Origin: Niebla homalea
Taxonomy: Eukaryota > Ascomycota > Lecanoromycetes > Lecanorales > Ramalinaceae
Direction of reading: 5' to 3'
Assembly (NCBI GenBank): GCA_019925105.1
Contig: JAHGAU010000035.1
Location: 1 to 64,000, forward strand
DNA: 64,000 nucleotides
Position numbers and translations under genes: made by a program. Position 1 is the first letter of the stretch; every line of letters starts with the position of its first letter. Positions 37,652 to 49,556 of the stretch are shown here, piece by piece. The notes beneath the pieces are model-generated. The model did no database searches and was not told where the DNA came from. It saw only the letters and a list, made by a program, of their open reading frames with translations.

Positions 37652-38052
37652 ATGAGGCCGTTCAGTTACCTCTTGTTCCTAAGCAGCTGCATACAGGCAT
37701 ATCCAACGGGAAGAGATGATTGTGGGTTCCTCAACAAAGATTGATGGATATGATTATGCTGACCGATGAAGCTTTGACAGCAAGGTCTGAGAGTGCAGAT
37801 GGTGACGATCGAGTCGTATATTCGTGGTCGCTCCCGGAAGAGAGGATGACGCCCAATGATGGCAACTACAAACGTTCAGAGACAGCCGACGGAGATGACC
37901 AAGTGGTGTACTCGTGGTCACTGCCAGAGGAGAAGGCTCAGCCTGACGACGGAAATTACAAGCGCTCAGAGACCGCCGATGGAGACGATCAAGTCGTCTA
38001 CTCATGGTCACTGCCAGAGGACAGAGCTACACCAGAGGAAGACAATCCTTGA
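37652..38052 (+). CDS. Repeat precursor of a dikaritin-type RiPP (Kex2-processed)
   Basis: Two exons (37,652-37,721 and 37,772-38,052) give 116 residues. The 50-bp intron has GT, a branch-like CTGAC and AG, and restores frame exactly. Exon 1 encodes a signal peptide (MRPFSYLLFLSSCIQA). Exon 2 encodes three tandem units with a strict 90-bp, 30-residue period (residues 29-58, 59-88, 89-116). Units 1 and 2 end in Lys-Arg, the Kex2 cleavage site; unit 1 is preceded by Ala-Arg and the last unit lacks the KR. Each unit holds an invariant VVYSWSLPE in an acidic Asp/Glu-rich setting, so the core is probably within this Tyr/Trp/Leu/Pro segment. Many differences between units are synonymous, which points to selection on the peptide. 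Flanking UstYa-type genes complete the assignment. The product is not recognised and its bioactivity is unknown. Confidence 0.88.
37786..38052 (+). repeat. 90-bp in-frame tandem repeat in the precursor gene
   Basis: Units at 37,786-37,875, 37,876-37,965 and 37,966-38,052 (the last one slightly short). Protein identity is highest over SETADGDDQVVYSWSLPE, while DNA differs at many third codon positions. Confidence 0.9.
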
Positions 38053-38873
38053 CTGTGGTACTTAAGAAGGACGCGCCAGACTGCTCAAGTTAGTTTTGGA
38101 GACATCTTACTGCGGGATGCCAGGCAGGCTTTGGATGAAACGACTGGGGGAATTGGTAATGACTCGACTGTGTCTTATAACTTGCTCTAGACATTCAGAG
38201 GAGGGGATGCGAAGGGTGCCTGAAATTGTTAGTACAAGCATTCAAATGGATGATGTGATGTCATTGTTGGAGCGCGAGATTTGTAACGTTTGTTTTCAAC
38301 GTAATGGGTAATGAAAGTTTCGTATGATTGGGTCTAGGCCAGAGCCTATCAAAGGCCAAATTACCAAGACCCTTCGTTGTTACTTGTACCTGCCCACTTT
38401 GTGTTGTAGAATATGATCAATCGATTTGGCGAGACCAATCAGCAAGCACAGCGCCATGCTACCTTCCGTTCCGAGGAATATAATCCGGTCTCCACCTCGT
38501 GTGTAGCCCACACCCTTTCCAGATTGCGACGTTGTAATTCCATGACGTGTTGCATTGTCAAACAACGATCCTTCAAAGCCATCGACCAGCAAGAGCGCGT
38601 CTCGAGGCCCTTCTACGCGGTCAGAGACATAGCCTATTAGGATCCTGGGGGAAGTTACTTTCCATAGGACTCGCGAACACGATTAATCGACCTATTGGAA
38701 CGGTGAAATCCCTTTATGCTCATTGAAATTTGTCTTACTCTGTGATGCGGCTTTTGCAACGAAAGTGCCGAGATCCGTTAATTTTAGCGATGAGTCTACT
38801 TCAACACTGACTGAGACGCCTTGAACACCTCAGATTGAGCCCGAACAGCCGTCGCCTCCTGGAAAATCAAAGC
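38053..38873. other. Region between precursor and second FAD oxidase
   Basis: Contains the possible minus-strand coding piece listed next. Otherwise it is presumed terminator of the precursor gene and promoter of the oxidase gene. Confidence 0.4.
38380..38682 (-). other. Possible exon or gene relic, unknown
   Basis: The minus strand is open for 101 codons and reads protein-like (for example LLVDGFEGSLFDNATRHGI and GGDRIIFLGTEGSMALC), but has no ATG in its first part and follows an in-frame TAA. It could be a terminal exon or the remains of a lost cluster gene. No family is recognised. Confidence 0.3.
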
Positions 38874-40461
38874 ATGGCTCGCATTGTGGCCTTTATTGCC
38901 TTGCTGGCCTTGGGTTCATGTACTCCCGACCCTGCTGTAGTCTCATGCGGTCTGGCTTGTAAGATCGATGGAATTCTTGGCCCACAGTTATCCAAATTGT
39001 CCTCCATTGTCCACTCTTCGTCAGCAGCTCCCAGATGGAGTGAGTACGATGCGCCAACGCCGGGGATTGTTGTGAACGCCAGGACGGAGAAAGATGTTCA
39101 GATGACCGTAAGTACATGACCGTTCTCTTGGTTCACCTGTGAGCCAAGCAGACTATAGTATGCTCAGTTCCTTTGTAGGTGCAATATTGCAATGCCTACA
39201 ATATCAGCTTCTTGGCGCAAGGTGGAGGAAACGGATGGAGTGACACGTTCACACTCGGCAATCGAGGCGTGCTCATCAACCTTCGAGGAATGCGAGACAT
39301 CGATTTCAACGCCGACAAGACCGTTGCGAGGGTTCAGGGAGGAACCATCATCAGGGAACTTATCGCCGCTGCTTATGGGAACTCCACCCAAGTCTCCACG
39401 GGCAATTGCAACTGCATCGGCGTCCTTGGCTCTACTCTTGGAGGTGGATATGGGCGCTTGATGGGCTTATACGGCATGAGCGTTGACAATCTTCTCTCAA
39501 TGAATGTCGTGACTGCGCGTGGCGACGCCATCACTGTAACCCCGCGGGATCATGACCTCTGGTGGGCTCTCAGAGGTGCAGGTGCCAACTTTGGGATCGT
39601 CACCTCTGCCACCATGAGAGCTTATCCAGTGCCGCAAGCCCAGAATGGTGCCTGGCTGGGCCCGCTTATCTTCACTCCTGACAAGATTCCTGAGCTCGTC
39701 ACGGCCATCAACGGCCTTACTTTGACTGGTCGGATGTCGATATTCATGTATTTCACCACGGCGGGGCCTCCAAACTACATGCCTACAGTGATCGCCATCC
39801 CGTTCTATCTTGGCCCTGCAAGTGAGGGTGAAGCAGCTTTTGCCTCTATCTTCGCCGTCGGACCCATCTCCAACATGACAGCCTTCACAGCCTACAACCA
39901 GGTCAACGAAGGAAGTGAGTCCTTCTGCGTTCCAGGTGGTCGCAAACCCTCCTATGCCGCTGGAGTAACGAAGCTCGACCCTCGGACCTGGGTCACCATC
40001 TTCAATAAATACGTCGACTTCTTGAAAACGCCTGGTGTGCAGAACACTACTGTGCTGATGGAGTACTACCCATCAGCAAAGGCAGACTCTTTTGGCGTAG
40101 CATCTTCGTCATACGCATTTCGTTCCTCTATCAGAATGAATGCGGTCGTGAACACGGCATACGTCGACCGCAGTCTGGATCCTGTAGCAGAGTCGTTCGG
40201 CTCATCCGTACGAGATCTATGGCGGTCATCGGGAGGCCTGAGTCAGAATGATACGTAAGTACCGTACTTGCTGCAACATCACCAGCAAGAAGCACAAGGC
40301 ATTCTCAGGTCAACGCTGACATCAGTCTCAGGTACATCAATTACGCGAACGGTGATGAGCCATTGATATCGATCTACGGTGACAATGTGCCCAGATTGCA
40401 GCAGCTCAAGCAGCAATATGACCCCTCAAACCGGTTCAATCAATGGTTTCCTCTGTATTAG
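38874..40461 (+). CDS. Secreted berberine-bridge-type FAD-linked oxidase
   Basis: Three exons (38,874-39,107; 39,179-40,254; 40,332-40,461) stay in phase and give 479 residues. A signal peptide precedes a PCMH-type FAD domain: NISFLAQGGGNGWSD, then TGNCNCIGVLGSTLGGGYG with the Cys that may bind the flavin (about residue 155), and DLWWALRGAGANFGIVTSAT. The BBE end is PRLQQLKQQYDPSNRFNQW. The usual flavin-linking His is replaced by Asn (about residue 96), so attachment would be single or absent. It lies on the same strand as the precursor, about 0.8 kb downstream. A secreted FAD oxidase next to a secreted precursor suggests a role in oxidising or cross-linking the peptide. That is inference. 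Confidence 0.9.
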
Positions 40462-42629
40462 AGATATCATAGAAGTTACTATCATTTGACACCCAAAACC
40501 TTCACACCCTGCAACGCAGCTCGTACAATTGTGCATACAGTATATTGATAAGCTGAACTATAGTAGCCAAAGACTTCACTTTCTCCTCTTTGTAAAGATA
40601 TAGAGCTTACGTTAGGACCACGATCTAGGGCCTAATTTCTTCTCGGACGTCGAAGGTTCCCATCAAATGCAGCTACCGGTCTGCCACTATATTTGTACTA
40701 TCGAGACCGCCTACCTTTCCTGCTTGCGGGGAGAAAACTGCACCATTGGATCGATCCATCTTTGCTCGATGATTTGCGTTCGAACCCATTCCCTCAAAAT
40801 TGACTTCCGCGCATTGCTCCTATGGACACTCTGATCATGTGAGAGGTATGTAGAGCGTCGCGATTTGCCACTCAAAGCAAGCCAATGCGATTTCAATTCG
40901 CGGGGAGTATCTTCACGCCACCTAAGTCCGGATTCATTGTGTCTCTCAAGCCATTGGCGATCCTGCTCGCACTGTATACGTCATGTTGCCGGAGTGGCCT
41001 ACGAGAATACTTTTCAACTTCGCTCCGGAGGACTTCTGATAGAAACAATTGAAACGAGGGCCTGGAAAAATCCCGATTTTTCCCAATTGACCCTACCTTT
41101 ATTATGTTTTTGATTTACTTAGAACGTGTTTAACTACTCTTTGATTGGTCCAAACGTGATTAATTGAAAAAAATCTTGGTCAAAACGTCACCGCTCTTAT
41201 CCCAAACTACATATTATTTTGTACCAAGCCCCTGATCACAGAGTGTACATTTGCTAGGGGAATAGGAGTACAACATTGCCTACCTTCCAACTCTTTCTGT
41301 TCTTAACGAGCTAGGCTCAAAACACACGAATGGGACTTTTTAAAAGCCCCAAGTTGATCCTGTGGCTACCACGCCAGCCATTGTCACACTTCCTTGACAG
41401 GGATGGCTATCCACCTGAAGCACTGACGACCCAAGAAATTCCCACGGCTCATTCGGTAGCATGGCAACAGCGCTCTCATAATCGCTTAGGAGAATGACAT
41501 CCTTGATGCTGGACAGTGTAGAGCCTAGCCCACTATGTGTGGAGTTGCGTAGGGATCGATCAGCGTGATTTTGACCGACGACCCGGATCCTTATTGGTTG
41601 AGTTGAGCCTCGATCCTCAATCATTCAACGTTGGGTGCAATCCCTTCTGTCGTGAGTTGCTTTTTCTTCATCGGCTTGTTGTTTTCTTCGTCCGAGGTCA
41701 CGTCTTTCTTCTTTCGCTTCATAGCATCCTCCTGTTCCTGCCGTGAATGGAGAGTCAACACGGATTCCAAAGGGAGCAAACCAGTAAACAAAAAGGCTAA
41801 ATGTGGGGTCGGAATGGGAAGCACGCCCCCACCATCTTAACTATCCAGGAAAAGCGCTCCATCCGCCGCTAGCTTCGTAGTCGGGCCCGTCTTGTAGAAA
41901 TCGTATAAGTTTTTCATGACAAGCTGAGTCATGCCTGAAGCCACTGAAACTGCTTGAGGAGGCCTCGATGACGGCTTGGATAGGGAATAAGGCATTACTG
42001 CGGAGGAACAGCGCGGTCTCCTAGCTCAGAACGTTTTAGACCAGCTGACATTGGGAGGAGCAGATAAAGATGACACCATGATGGTCAATTTTGATGAACG
42101 AGAGCAACGTGGGTCATGTAACCATGAGCTGTGCTCGAGCACATCTCTGCTTACCCTGAAATATCATGATACTATAGGCGGATACAGGGTAGCCCCGTGC
42201 CTCGTGGATAATCAGGACCTACGTATTACCTGGGTGACTGCGTCGTATATCTGGAGTCTTGGCGACTATGGAGACAAGTACAAAACAGAGCCTCCCGCAG
42301 ATGTGATCAAACTTTCTCTGCGGGTTAAACTTTACGAATCGTTTCGGATCTTGCATTGTTGCGCAGGCTCGAAGAGATATAGCCGTCACATGGATATTTG
42401 CGATCAGTGCGCTCCTCATGATACCCCGTTCTAGTACCCGCACGGGGCAATATCCAAATTGGTTCGTTTAGCAAGAAAATATACCAGGTGAGTGTCCAAC
42501 ACATACAGTCAGTGGAATTTCCATATCGCACGGAAAAGATCTCTAGAAACAAATCGCCTAGTAGAGATACAAATTCAGAATGTAACCTTCGTCCGCGTCC
42601 TTCAAGTCTAAGGGCCTGCAGTAAAAGGC
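40462..42629. other. Long intergenic region
   Basis: No firmly supported gene. On the minus strand 41,621-41,824 opens with a signal-like segment followed by a Lys/Glu-rich stretch, and 41,340-41,624 is another open frame. They might be exons of a small secreted-protein gene, but no phase-consistent splice was found. Confidence 0.4.
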
Positions 42630-45600
42630 ATGGCAGGCTTGACTGAAGGTCTTCCTCTAGGGTTGATAGCGAGGCTTCTGCTTTTGGTTTTCATGATTTC
42701 AAACTGCTCGCCACTTAAGCTTCCTGGCTTTACCGGTATGTTGATCGCCTCGCTTTCCGACAAGTCCTTATCAAGGAAAGATAATGCAACAGAGCAGGGC
42801 GTGGCCCACCATGCTGGCTGTCAGGGCTACAACAACTCCTTTCCTTACGTAATCCCTTACAGCATATCGCAGAGCTGCAACATCTACGGACCGCTCTGTC
42901 AAGCAGGTCCAGTGACAGTCAGGTGTACTGGGCATGACTACTCTACAACGACCGTGACGCAGAGTTGCTCTGATTATCTGTCCGCTCAGGCTAGGCAAAT
43001 ACGATCGTATGGGGGTTCGTCATTACCCTCTTGGTTCTTGAACAGGCTGACGCATAGAGAGTAGGGTCTATGCTCGGATGGGATGCAAATTTTGGCCGAA
43101 GCCCCGAGTGCGCTTCGTACGCCAACGCACAGGGTCTTGGGACGAGGCTTGCCCCTAGCTGCGCGACCAACAGCCTGAAAAGAACTCCCCAGAGCCTTGG
43201 CTCCTTCAAAGCTCTTTGCAATGACTCTTTTCCGGAGCAGCTGCCCGATCCACGGCTTAATCCGGCGAAGTCAAAAGACTTTTGTTGTGGAGCTTGCGAT
43301 GGAAGGGTCTATAAAGCCCGACTTCATTACATTTCACAATTGACATTGGAGAACGTGACCATGTCCTCAAATGAATTCTTCACAGACATCTAATGCGACG
43401 TACAAGGACTCCATAGGCTTAAGTCCTCGTGCCCTCTCCAACATAACATATTCGGGATCAGATACGGCGCCGCTTGAACGAGGATTTTACCATCGAGTAG
43501 CTACAGTCGATGACTTCGCAATGTAAAAAATCCAAATCTTTGCATTGTACTTCATCCAAAGGCTCGAGACTGACTAAGACCAATGTTAAAGGACATGACC
43601 CACCTTTCACTTTGAAGTACTGCAGCCTGCCACTATCGATGATGCCTGCGGGGTTTTTAATACAATCATACCCAACAAGTACATCGCCATCTCCGCCGAT
43701 GATTTGTCGACGATCTCCGGCGAATATGCTCTAGGTGACGAGTACGTCGAGTCGTCATACAAGCCAGAGTTGCTCACCACAGCAGGTGCAGACACCCCGC
43801 TGGGAGGAGCATATACAAAAGTAGCAATTCCCAAAACAAATACAGACAAGCGACTTTGCGGCTCGAGCTCGGGTTTCGGGGGTCAGCACAGTGACCAAAA
43901 CGCTCGCTACCGGGTACAGAACAGACACTGTCACCACAACAATCACCACTTTTGGACCCCCTTGGCTGCCAATGATGTCAGCTCCACCCCAGCTTCTGTT
44001 CGCCCCGTTGTGGAACGTTCTCAAATGCACCGATCGATATGCTCCGCCGACGATAAGACCATTTGTGCTCTTTGAACGATCTGTTGCTCATACAGGGAAG
44101 TACATGCAAGAACTTACAGCGTCTGGTCAAGCCATTCCCGAGGCTCCTGCTGCGCTATTTCCGGCTGACCGTCTTGTTCCTGAAGAACATCCAAAAATAG
44201 GTGGACGGGTATCTGGGGAAGGAGCAAGCAAGATGATCGAGGGAAATCCAGCTACCTCTCAAACACCTTCTACAGACCTGCATGGAAGCGTTAGTCCAGC
44301 GAACCGAAGAGGGTCAACCAAAGCGCCTGAGCTGTCCCATCCTCCCAGCCCGGTAGACAGAATATCACAGCCGCATGGCGTTGCCTCTGTAAATCCTCCA
44401 GCCCCTTCAGAGACTCATTTCCAATCACCCAGTCAGCCCCCTAATCACGTGGACCTGAATCCAGAGGAGCCCACGGATAGCTTAGACAGCATGGGGAAGG
44501 CAAAGAATACCGGCGTCTGGTTCACTGATAAAGAAGCAAAAGCTACGACAGGGGGTACAGACCCTATCCATGGTAGTCAAGATTCAAGACCTCAAGAAGG
44601 CAAAACGCCGGGGGATGCATTCGCCGACACATTTTAAAACAAAAACCTATTCAAACAAATCTCTAATGGACCTTCGCAGTCAAAGCAAACAGCAGGCCAC
44701 GACCAAGGGCAAGCGGCAGAGAACTCTGGTCCTGAGCAGGCTAATCAGGGAGATGGGAAGCCTGGGATAGGTGACACATCCTCAAATGATACAGACTGGC
44801 GATCAATCTGATCATGGGGGCAACACCTCTTCGGAATCGTCAGAAGCAGACGAGAAACCAAGCCAAAATGAAGGCCAAACCATTGTGAGTCCAGACACAA
44901 GGGTGGCTGTCCAAGGAAGCGATAGGCCCGAGCAGAGTGACTCCAATACAGAACGTCCCGAAAAAGGCGATTCATCTGACGGTAAAGCTAACATACCTGT
45001 CAACCACATCATCAACCCATCAATAGCAACAGATCCTCCTCCATCTAACTCACAGTCGTGATCACACCTGGAAACGGGCATGCTCAACCTGAAGTGACTG
45101 GAACAACTGCCCTAAAATCTAACGGAGCTGCGCTCGTTCCTGATAATGGTTCTCCGCAAGTGTTCAACGGGCCTGCCCCAAAAGATGGCAACCTCACCAT
45201 CTCAGCAGAAAGTAGCGGCATCTTGGACGTCGGAACCTGAAAGATCGACCTAGCAGCACTATCAGCTTCTCACGTCCCCCTGACTATTGGTAGTATGATA
45301 GTCGCTCTAGATCCTCAGGGTATCAAAATCAATGATCAAGTCATACATCCTGGTGAGCCAGGTATGGAGATTCCAGACCCCGAGAGTTTAATCGCAGCGA
45401 AGCCATTAGCTTCTGCTCCTCAAGATGCCGAGGCCATTATCTCCCTGGGAAGTAGTGGCATCTTAAATATCGGAAGCTCGAAGATTGACCTGGCAGCACC
45501 ACCAGCCCCTCACACTCCGCTGCCGGTCGGCAATCAAGTAATCGCTCCAGATTGTCAGGTTTTCAGAATGGATGATCATTTCCTAAGTCCCGGTGGACCA

Positions 45601-46818
45601 GCTATCATGATTCCATCTCCAGAAGAGTCGATCGTAGCGAAGCACGCAGTGAGTATTCCAATCTTCCTCACCGGTGCCATTGGATCCAACACTGTATTTC
45701 CGACAGGCCTTGCAACTGCAGGAAACAGCATCAAACCCGGTTGACCCGAGGTCACGATATCCGGGATTGGTGTCGCGTTGGACAAACCAGGGCATTTGCT
45801 CGTGGCAGGAACGGCGATACGTCCTGCAAGCTCTGGTGACTACAACGACCCAGGAGGTCAGCGACCCTCGGGAGATGCTCCGGGACTTGCAATTGCAGGC
45901 AAGACCATCACTCCAGGGGGTCCACAGGTCACAGTATCCGGCACGGAGATCTCCCTTGGAGAATCGGGTGTTCTTCGGATAGGCAGCCTGACGACCACCT
46001 TGCCTGGTCTATAAAAGTCGGGCGAGCCGCTCGGATTCATCTTTTCCGGCGATGGGGGAACGGCTGAGGTGTTGAGTGTTACTCCGGTAAACCTGGCTGT
46101 GCCGACAGACGAGCCAACTCCTGACATTGCAATAGCTGGCAAGACCCTCACGCCAGGGGCTGCTCCGCTCACTGTATCCGGCGAAGCAATCTCTCTTGGG
46201 TGGTCAGGTCTTCTTCGCGTAGGGAGTCTCACAGCAACGGTTGGTAGCTCACAACAACCAGATGGTCCGCTCGGATTCACGTTTGCCGTAGATGATGGTA
46301 ATGCCGATGTTTTGCGTGTTACCGCGGTATCTGTGGCTGGACCCATGGACGAGCAAGAACGCTCAGCGAATGCTCCTGGCATTGCAATCGCAGGCAAGAC
46401 GCTCGTTCCGGGAGGACCACAGCTTACGGTCTCTGGTGAAGCAATTTCCCTGGAAGAATCAGGTATTTTTAGGATAGGAAGCTTCACCACCACACTGGAT
46501 CCAGAGAAGTCGGCTGGACCGCTGAGGTTCACGGTTAATGCGGATGATGGTATGGCTGAGGTGTTGACTGTGACGCCGGTGTCTGTGGCTGTGCCAACAG
46601 ATGTTGCTGGCATTGAAATTGCAGGCAAGACGCTCACTCCAGGGGGGTTGCAAGTGATGATCTCCGGTGAGGCAGTCTCGCTCGGACAGTCAGGTGTTCT
46701 GAGGATAGGGAGCTTAATCATCACATTGAGCCCTCAGATCTCCGAGAAACCGCTCGGGATCACTTTCGCTGGTGATGGTGGGACAGGCGAGGTGTTGAGT
46801 GTGACACCGGTTTCCTAG
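42630..46818 (+). pseudogene. Decayed large cell-surface/adhesin-like repeat protein gene
   Basis: The plus strand carries successive parts of one large secreted protein in changing frames. First, an N-terminal module has a hydrophobic leader (42,630) and Cys-containing blocks (QSCSDYLSAQA; FGRSPECASYANAQG near 43,090; DFCCGACDG near 43,290). Next comes a Pro/Ser/Thr-rich part (44,100-45,060). Last, repeats of the type GIAIAGKTLTPGGPQLTVSGE (45,100-46,818) occur at least five times. Similar large proteins are common in ascomycetes. Stops at 45,238, 45,742, 46,012 and 46,816 interrupt the repeats, and several frameshifts lie upstream, so the gene cannot make the full protein. Introns may explain one or two breaks, but not all. 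Confidence 0.75.
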
Positions 46819-48506
46819 GCCAGACCAACGGATGGTGGAAGTCCATCGAGGACGAAAGCATTCAAGGGGTCTGCAGAGCGCTCATGTAACAACAGAGCGA
46901 ACCTTCTTTGGGCTGGTCTCATATTTACGAGTTTTGTATTTTACATATGAAAGACATTCTCAAAAGGTTGCCGTGTGTCCACGGTACGTGTAATACTATG
47001 AGAGCGGCAAACATTGTAAGAGGCTATTGAAGAAAGCTCATGATTCCTGTTTTCATCTTAAGGCATGACGAAACATGAAGCGCGCAGCATCGCTTGACAT
47101 GATATTCTACCTGCTACTGATCACGATGGTCACGCAAGCAGGATTTTGCTGGTCGTGATCTATGCCGCGGGCACAGTGACCAGATTGCGGATTTTACAGC
47201 GTCTCCTCATCCTTGACCTTGCGAGGACCTCATCGTGCTTGAAGAAGCTTGTCTTCGGAGACCATCGGAGGCTGACACGTTCACTCTGTGAGGTCGGCCA
47301 TGAAGTGACGCCTTCGCCTCCCATCGCCTATTCCGAGGAAGTGGCGCTGACGCGTCCGAGGTAGACGTTCAACAGAACCTCTTAGCAGCGACCGGAGACG
47401 GTGGATAGCGTTGGAGTCGGCCGCCTACATCCATCTGGATAAATCGATCAATGATTTTCGCCGCCTCTCGCCATATTATGGTTGGCATTCCTCGTCCTTC
47501 TGGCCGCCTCCGAATGCGACCAACCATCATGTCTCGATTTTGGTTATAATCCTACTACCAGACGGTTGATTATCTCCTCAGTCTTTACAGAGGCGATGGA
47601 AGCGGGGTCCAAGCATCTCATTTTGGTGTCATATTTCTGGACCCCAACCGGACCATTCTGTTTGTTAAGCGACACGGGCGAGGCGCGTACCTTGCAGATG
47701 ACAGCATCATTCAGGTTGAGAAGGCTTGATGTGGTAAAAGTATGTCTTATACAACGTAAGCATACTGATCGACATTGCTGTCTCGGAGCTTCTCAACCTC
47801 CAGCCAAGCTTCGACTTCCACGGCTATTTGACGGTGGGGGATTCCACTCACTTCGATGGTGATGCACAGCCCGACCTGAGTTGATGCGATTCGCCCCCAA
47901 GCTAAACTGATGTGGATTGACCCAGATGGACTTCACGTGAGAATTCAGAGCCACAGACACAAAATGATGCGATCCGTCTCAGGGCTAGACCAATAATGAA
48001 GAAGTTGACCTTACTGCTGTAAAAGCCTCAGACCTGACATCATGCGGCTACTATCACCCGTGTTGAAGCCAAGTCTAGCCTCAGGAATGCCTTCTTCGGG
48101 TAATGTTGCGGATAGAACGAAGTCGTCACGACGAGGTGTGCACGTGCTTCCAAACGTTCCTGCCTTTATAATGTCTAATTAGTGACTTACTTCTCCTCCT
48201 CAGTATTGGAACTACAACGACCAGCTTCCTGCTTTTGGCTTCTAAGCATGGGTTCAGACCCCAAGCTTACCACTGTTGTCAATGGCACCGTGGTTGCGAT
48301 GGCTGATTCCGCCAAGGGGTCTTCTTCGAGTTGCGTAAAAGCTTGAATCCAGTATCCCACTCATCTATTCTCAGACGGCTTCCAAAGACGGTATTCTCTT
48401 GAAAGGGGCCGTGCTGGATCTGTCAAAGAATATAAACCTCGAGGATGTCCGACACCTTGGATAAAGCTCCTCCTACCAACTCAGCTTCACTCACTCGCCC
48501 TCCATC
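46819..48506. other. Intergenic region, nothing recognised
   Basis: Two open frames on the plus strand (47,146-47,364 and 47,482-47,862) show no family features. The end is the presumed promoter of the next secreted protein. Confidence 0.45.
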
Positions 48507-49556
48507 ATGACATTGCCAACTCCTCGAGCTCTCGCTTTGAAAATTCTCGCAGTCTGTCCATCGGTGGTGTTCTCCGCTGCAGTATATAACAATGGACCAT
48601 TCATCAAGGTCCCCACGACAGCTCCCAATCGGACGACCCCTTACTACATCGAACCAACCGTCCCCGAGAATTCCGTCTATTTCATCCACAACGAAACCAT
48701 ACATTCTTTCAATGAGGCACCCGCCGTCTACTCTGTCCGCAACGACGACATCCCTTTTGGTCTTCTCAGCAAAGGCAACCTCATGATCCGGAACGACCAC
48801 CCTCCCGAGCAATACAAGAATGAGAACCAGCAAGCTAATGACACGGCCTGCGGCATCCCGGGCAGCGCCTATCAGCACGATAAGGTTGCCATCCACCCTT
48901 GGTGGCTGCAATTCGCCCCTACCCCACCACCCGACAACACTTTCAGTCAACTCGGCCGCTACTGCATGCCCGACGTGTGCATCTCCGTCTGGAACGAGAC
49001 TGGTTTCGCAGGTGGCTTGACCGACGTAATTGTCAAAGTCACCGACATCTGCAGCACCGACCCAGCTGATGCCAACTATTGCGCCAGTCCGGCCGACATC
49101 CTGATGGAGCGCGGCAAGGTCAATCAGCTCTACACGGGCACCCCAACTAGGGACCTAAATGCCATCTCACACGGCACCAAGTACACACGACCGGTGTGGT
49201 GGTACTTCTCCCGCTGTTTCCAAGATGCCATCACGAACAAGGGATACAACCATACGGACAACTGGTGGGCAAACCCTGGGTACCCTAACAACTGGGCAGA
49301 GTGGGGTGTCAATTCGACGAGCGTCCAGTGGCAGCGGAATCAGAACAGTTATCCGGCAAGGAAGCTGCCGACGTATCCGAATGGTAATTTGCCGGCCAAC
49401 GAGAAGAGGAGGGAGGCGGCGAGGTTTCACCTCGAGGATCATTGGAAGAAAGGAGACAAGACGCCAGAGTGGTGTCCTGTTGCGGGGGGTTCGTCATATC
49501 TGGGGAAGCCCGCTGCTGATTGCGGCACTGCGGCTTCGCAGAAGTGGCACTTGTGA
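48507..49556 (+). CDS. Secreted protein with a double-psi beta-barrel (expansin/GH45-like) region
   Basis: One uninterrupted 349-codon frame with a clear ATG and an N-terminal signal peptide (ALKILAVCPSVVFSA). Residues about 110-215 look like a double-psi beta-barrel: ACGIPGSAYQHDKVA, GRYCMPDVCISVWNE, and the Asp-containing core VIVKVTDIC followed by CASPADILMERGKVNQLY, where expansins and GH45-like proteins have the same layout. The C-terminal third is Trp/Asn/Tyr-rich and ends with a Cys-containing tail. It probably acts on plant cell wall or serves as an apoplastic protein. The domain call is from pattern only. Confidence 0.75.
   Translation: MTLPTPRALALKILAVCPSVVFSAAVYNNGPFIKVPTTAPNRTTPYYIEPTVPENSVYFIHNETIHSFNEAPAVYSVRNDDIPFGLLSKGNLMIRNDHPPEQYKNENQQANDTACGIPGSAYQHDKVAIHPWWLQFAPTPPPDNTFSQLGRYCMPDVCISVWNETGFAGGLTDVIVKVTDICSTDPADANYCASPADILMERGKVNQLYTGTPTRDLNAISHGTKYTRPVWWYFSRCFQDAITNKGYNHTDNWWANPGYPNNWAEWGVNSTSVQWQRNQNSYPARKLPTYPNGNLPANEKRREAARFHLEDHWKKGDKTPEWCPVAGGSSYLGKPAADCGTAASQKWHL

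Noticed and set aside
37754..38011. 85-codon minus-strand open frame opposite the RiPP precursor
   Set aside because: It is the antisense shadow of the 90-bp repeat; only the plus strand gives a signal peptide, KR sites and a proper intron.
48423..48950. 175-codon minus-strand open frame
   Set aside because: It is antisense to the secreted double-psi-barrel-like gene, which has a signal peptide and ordered Cys residues on the plus strand.
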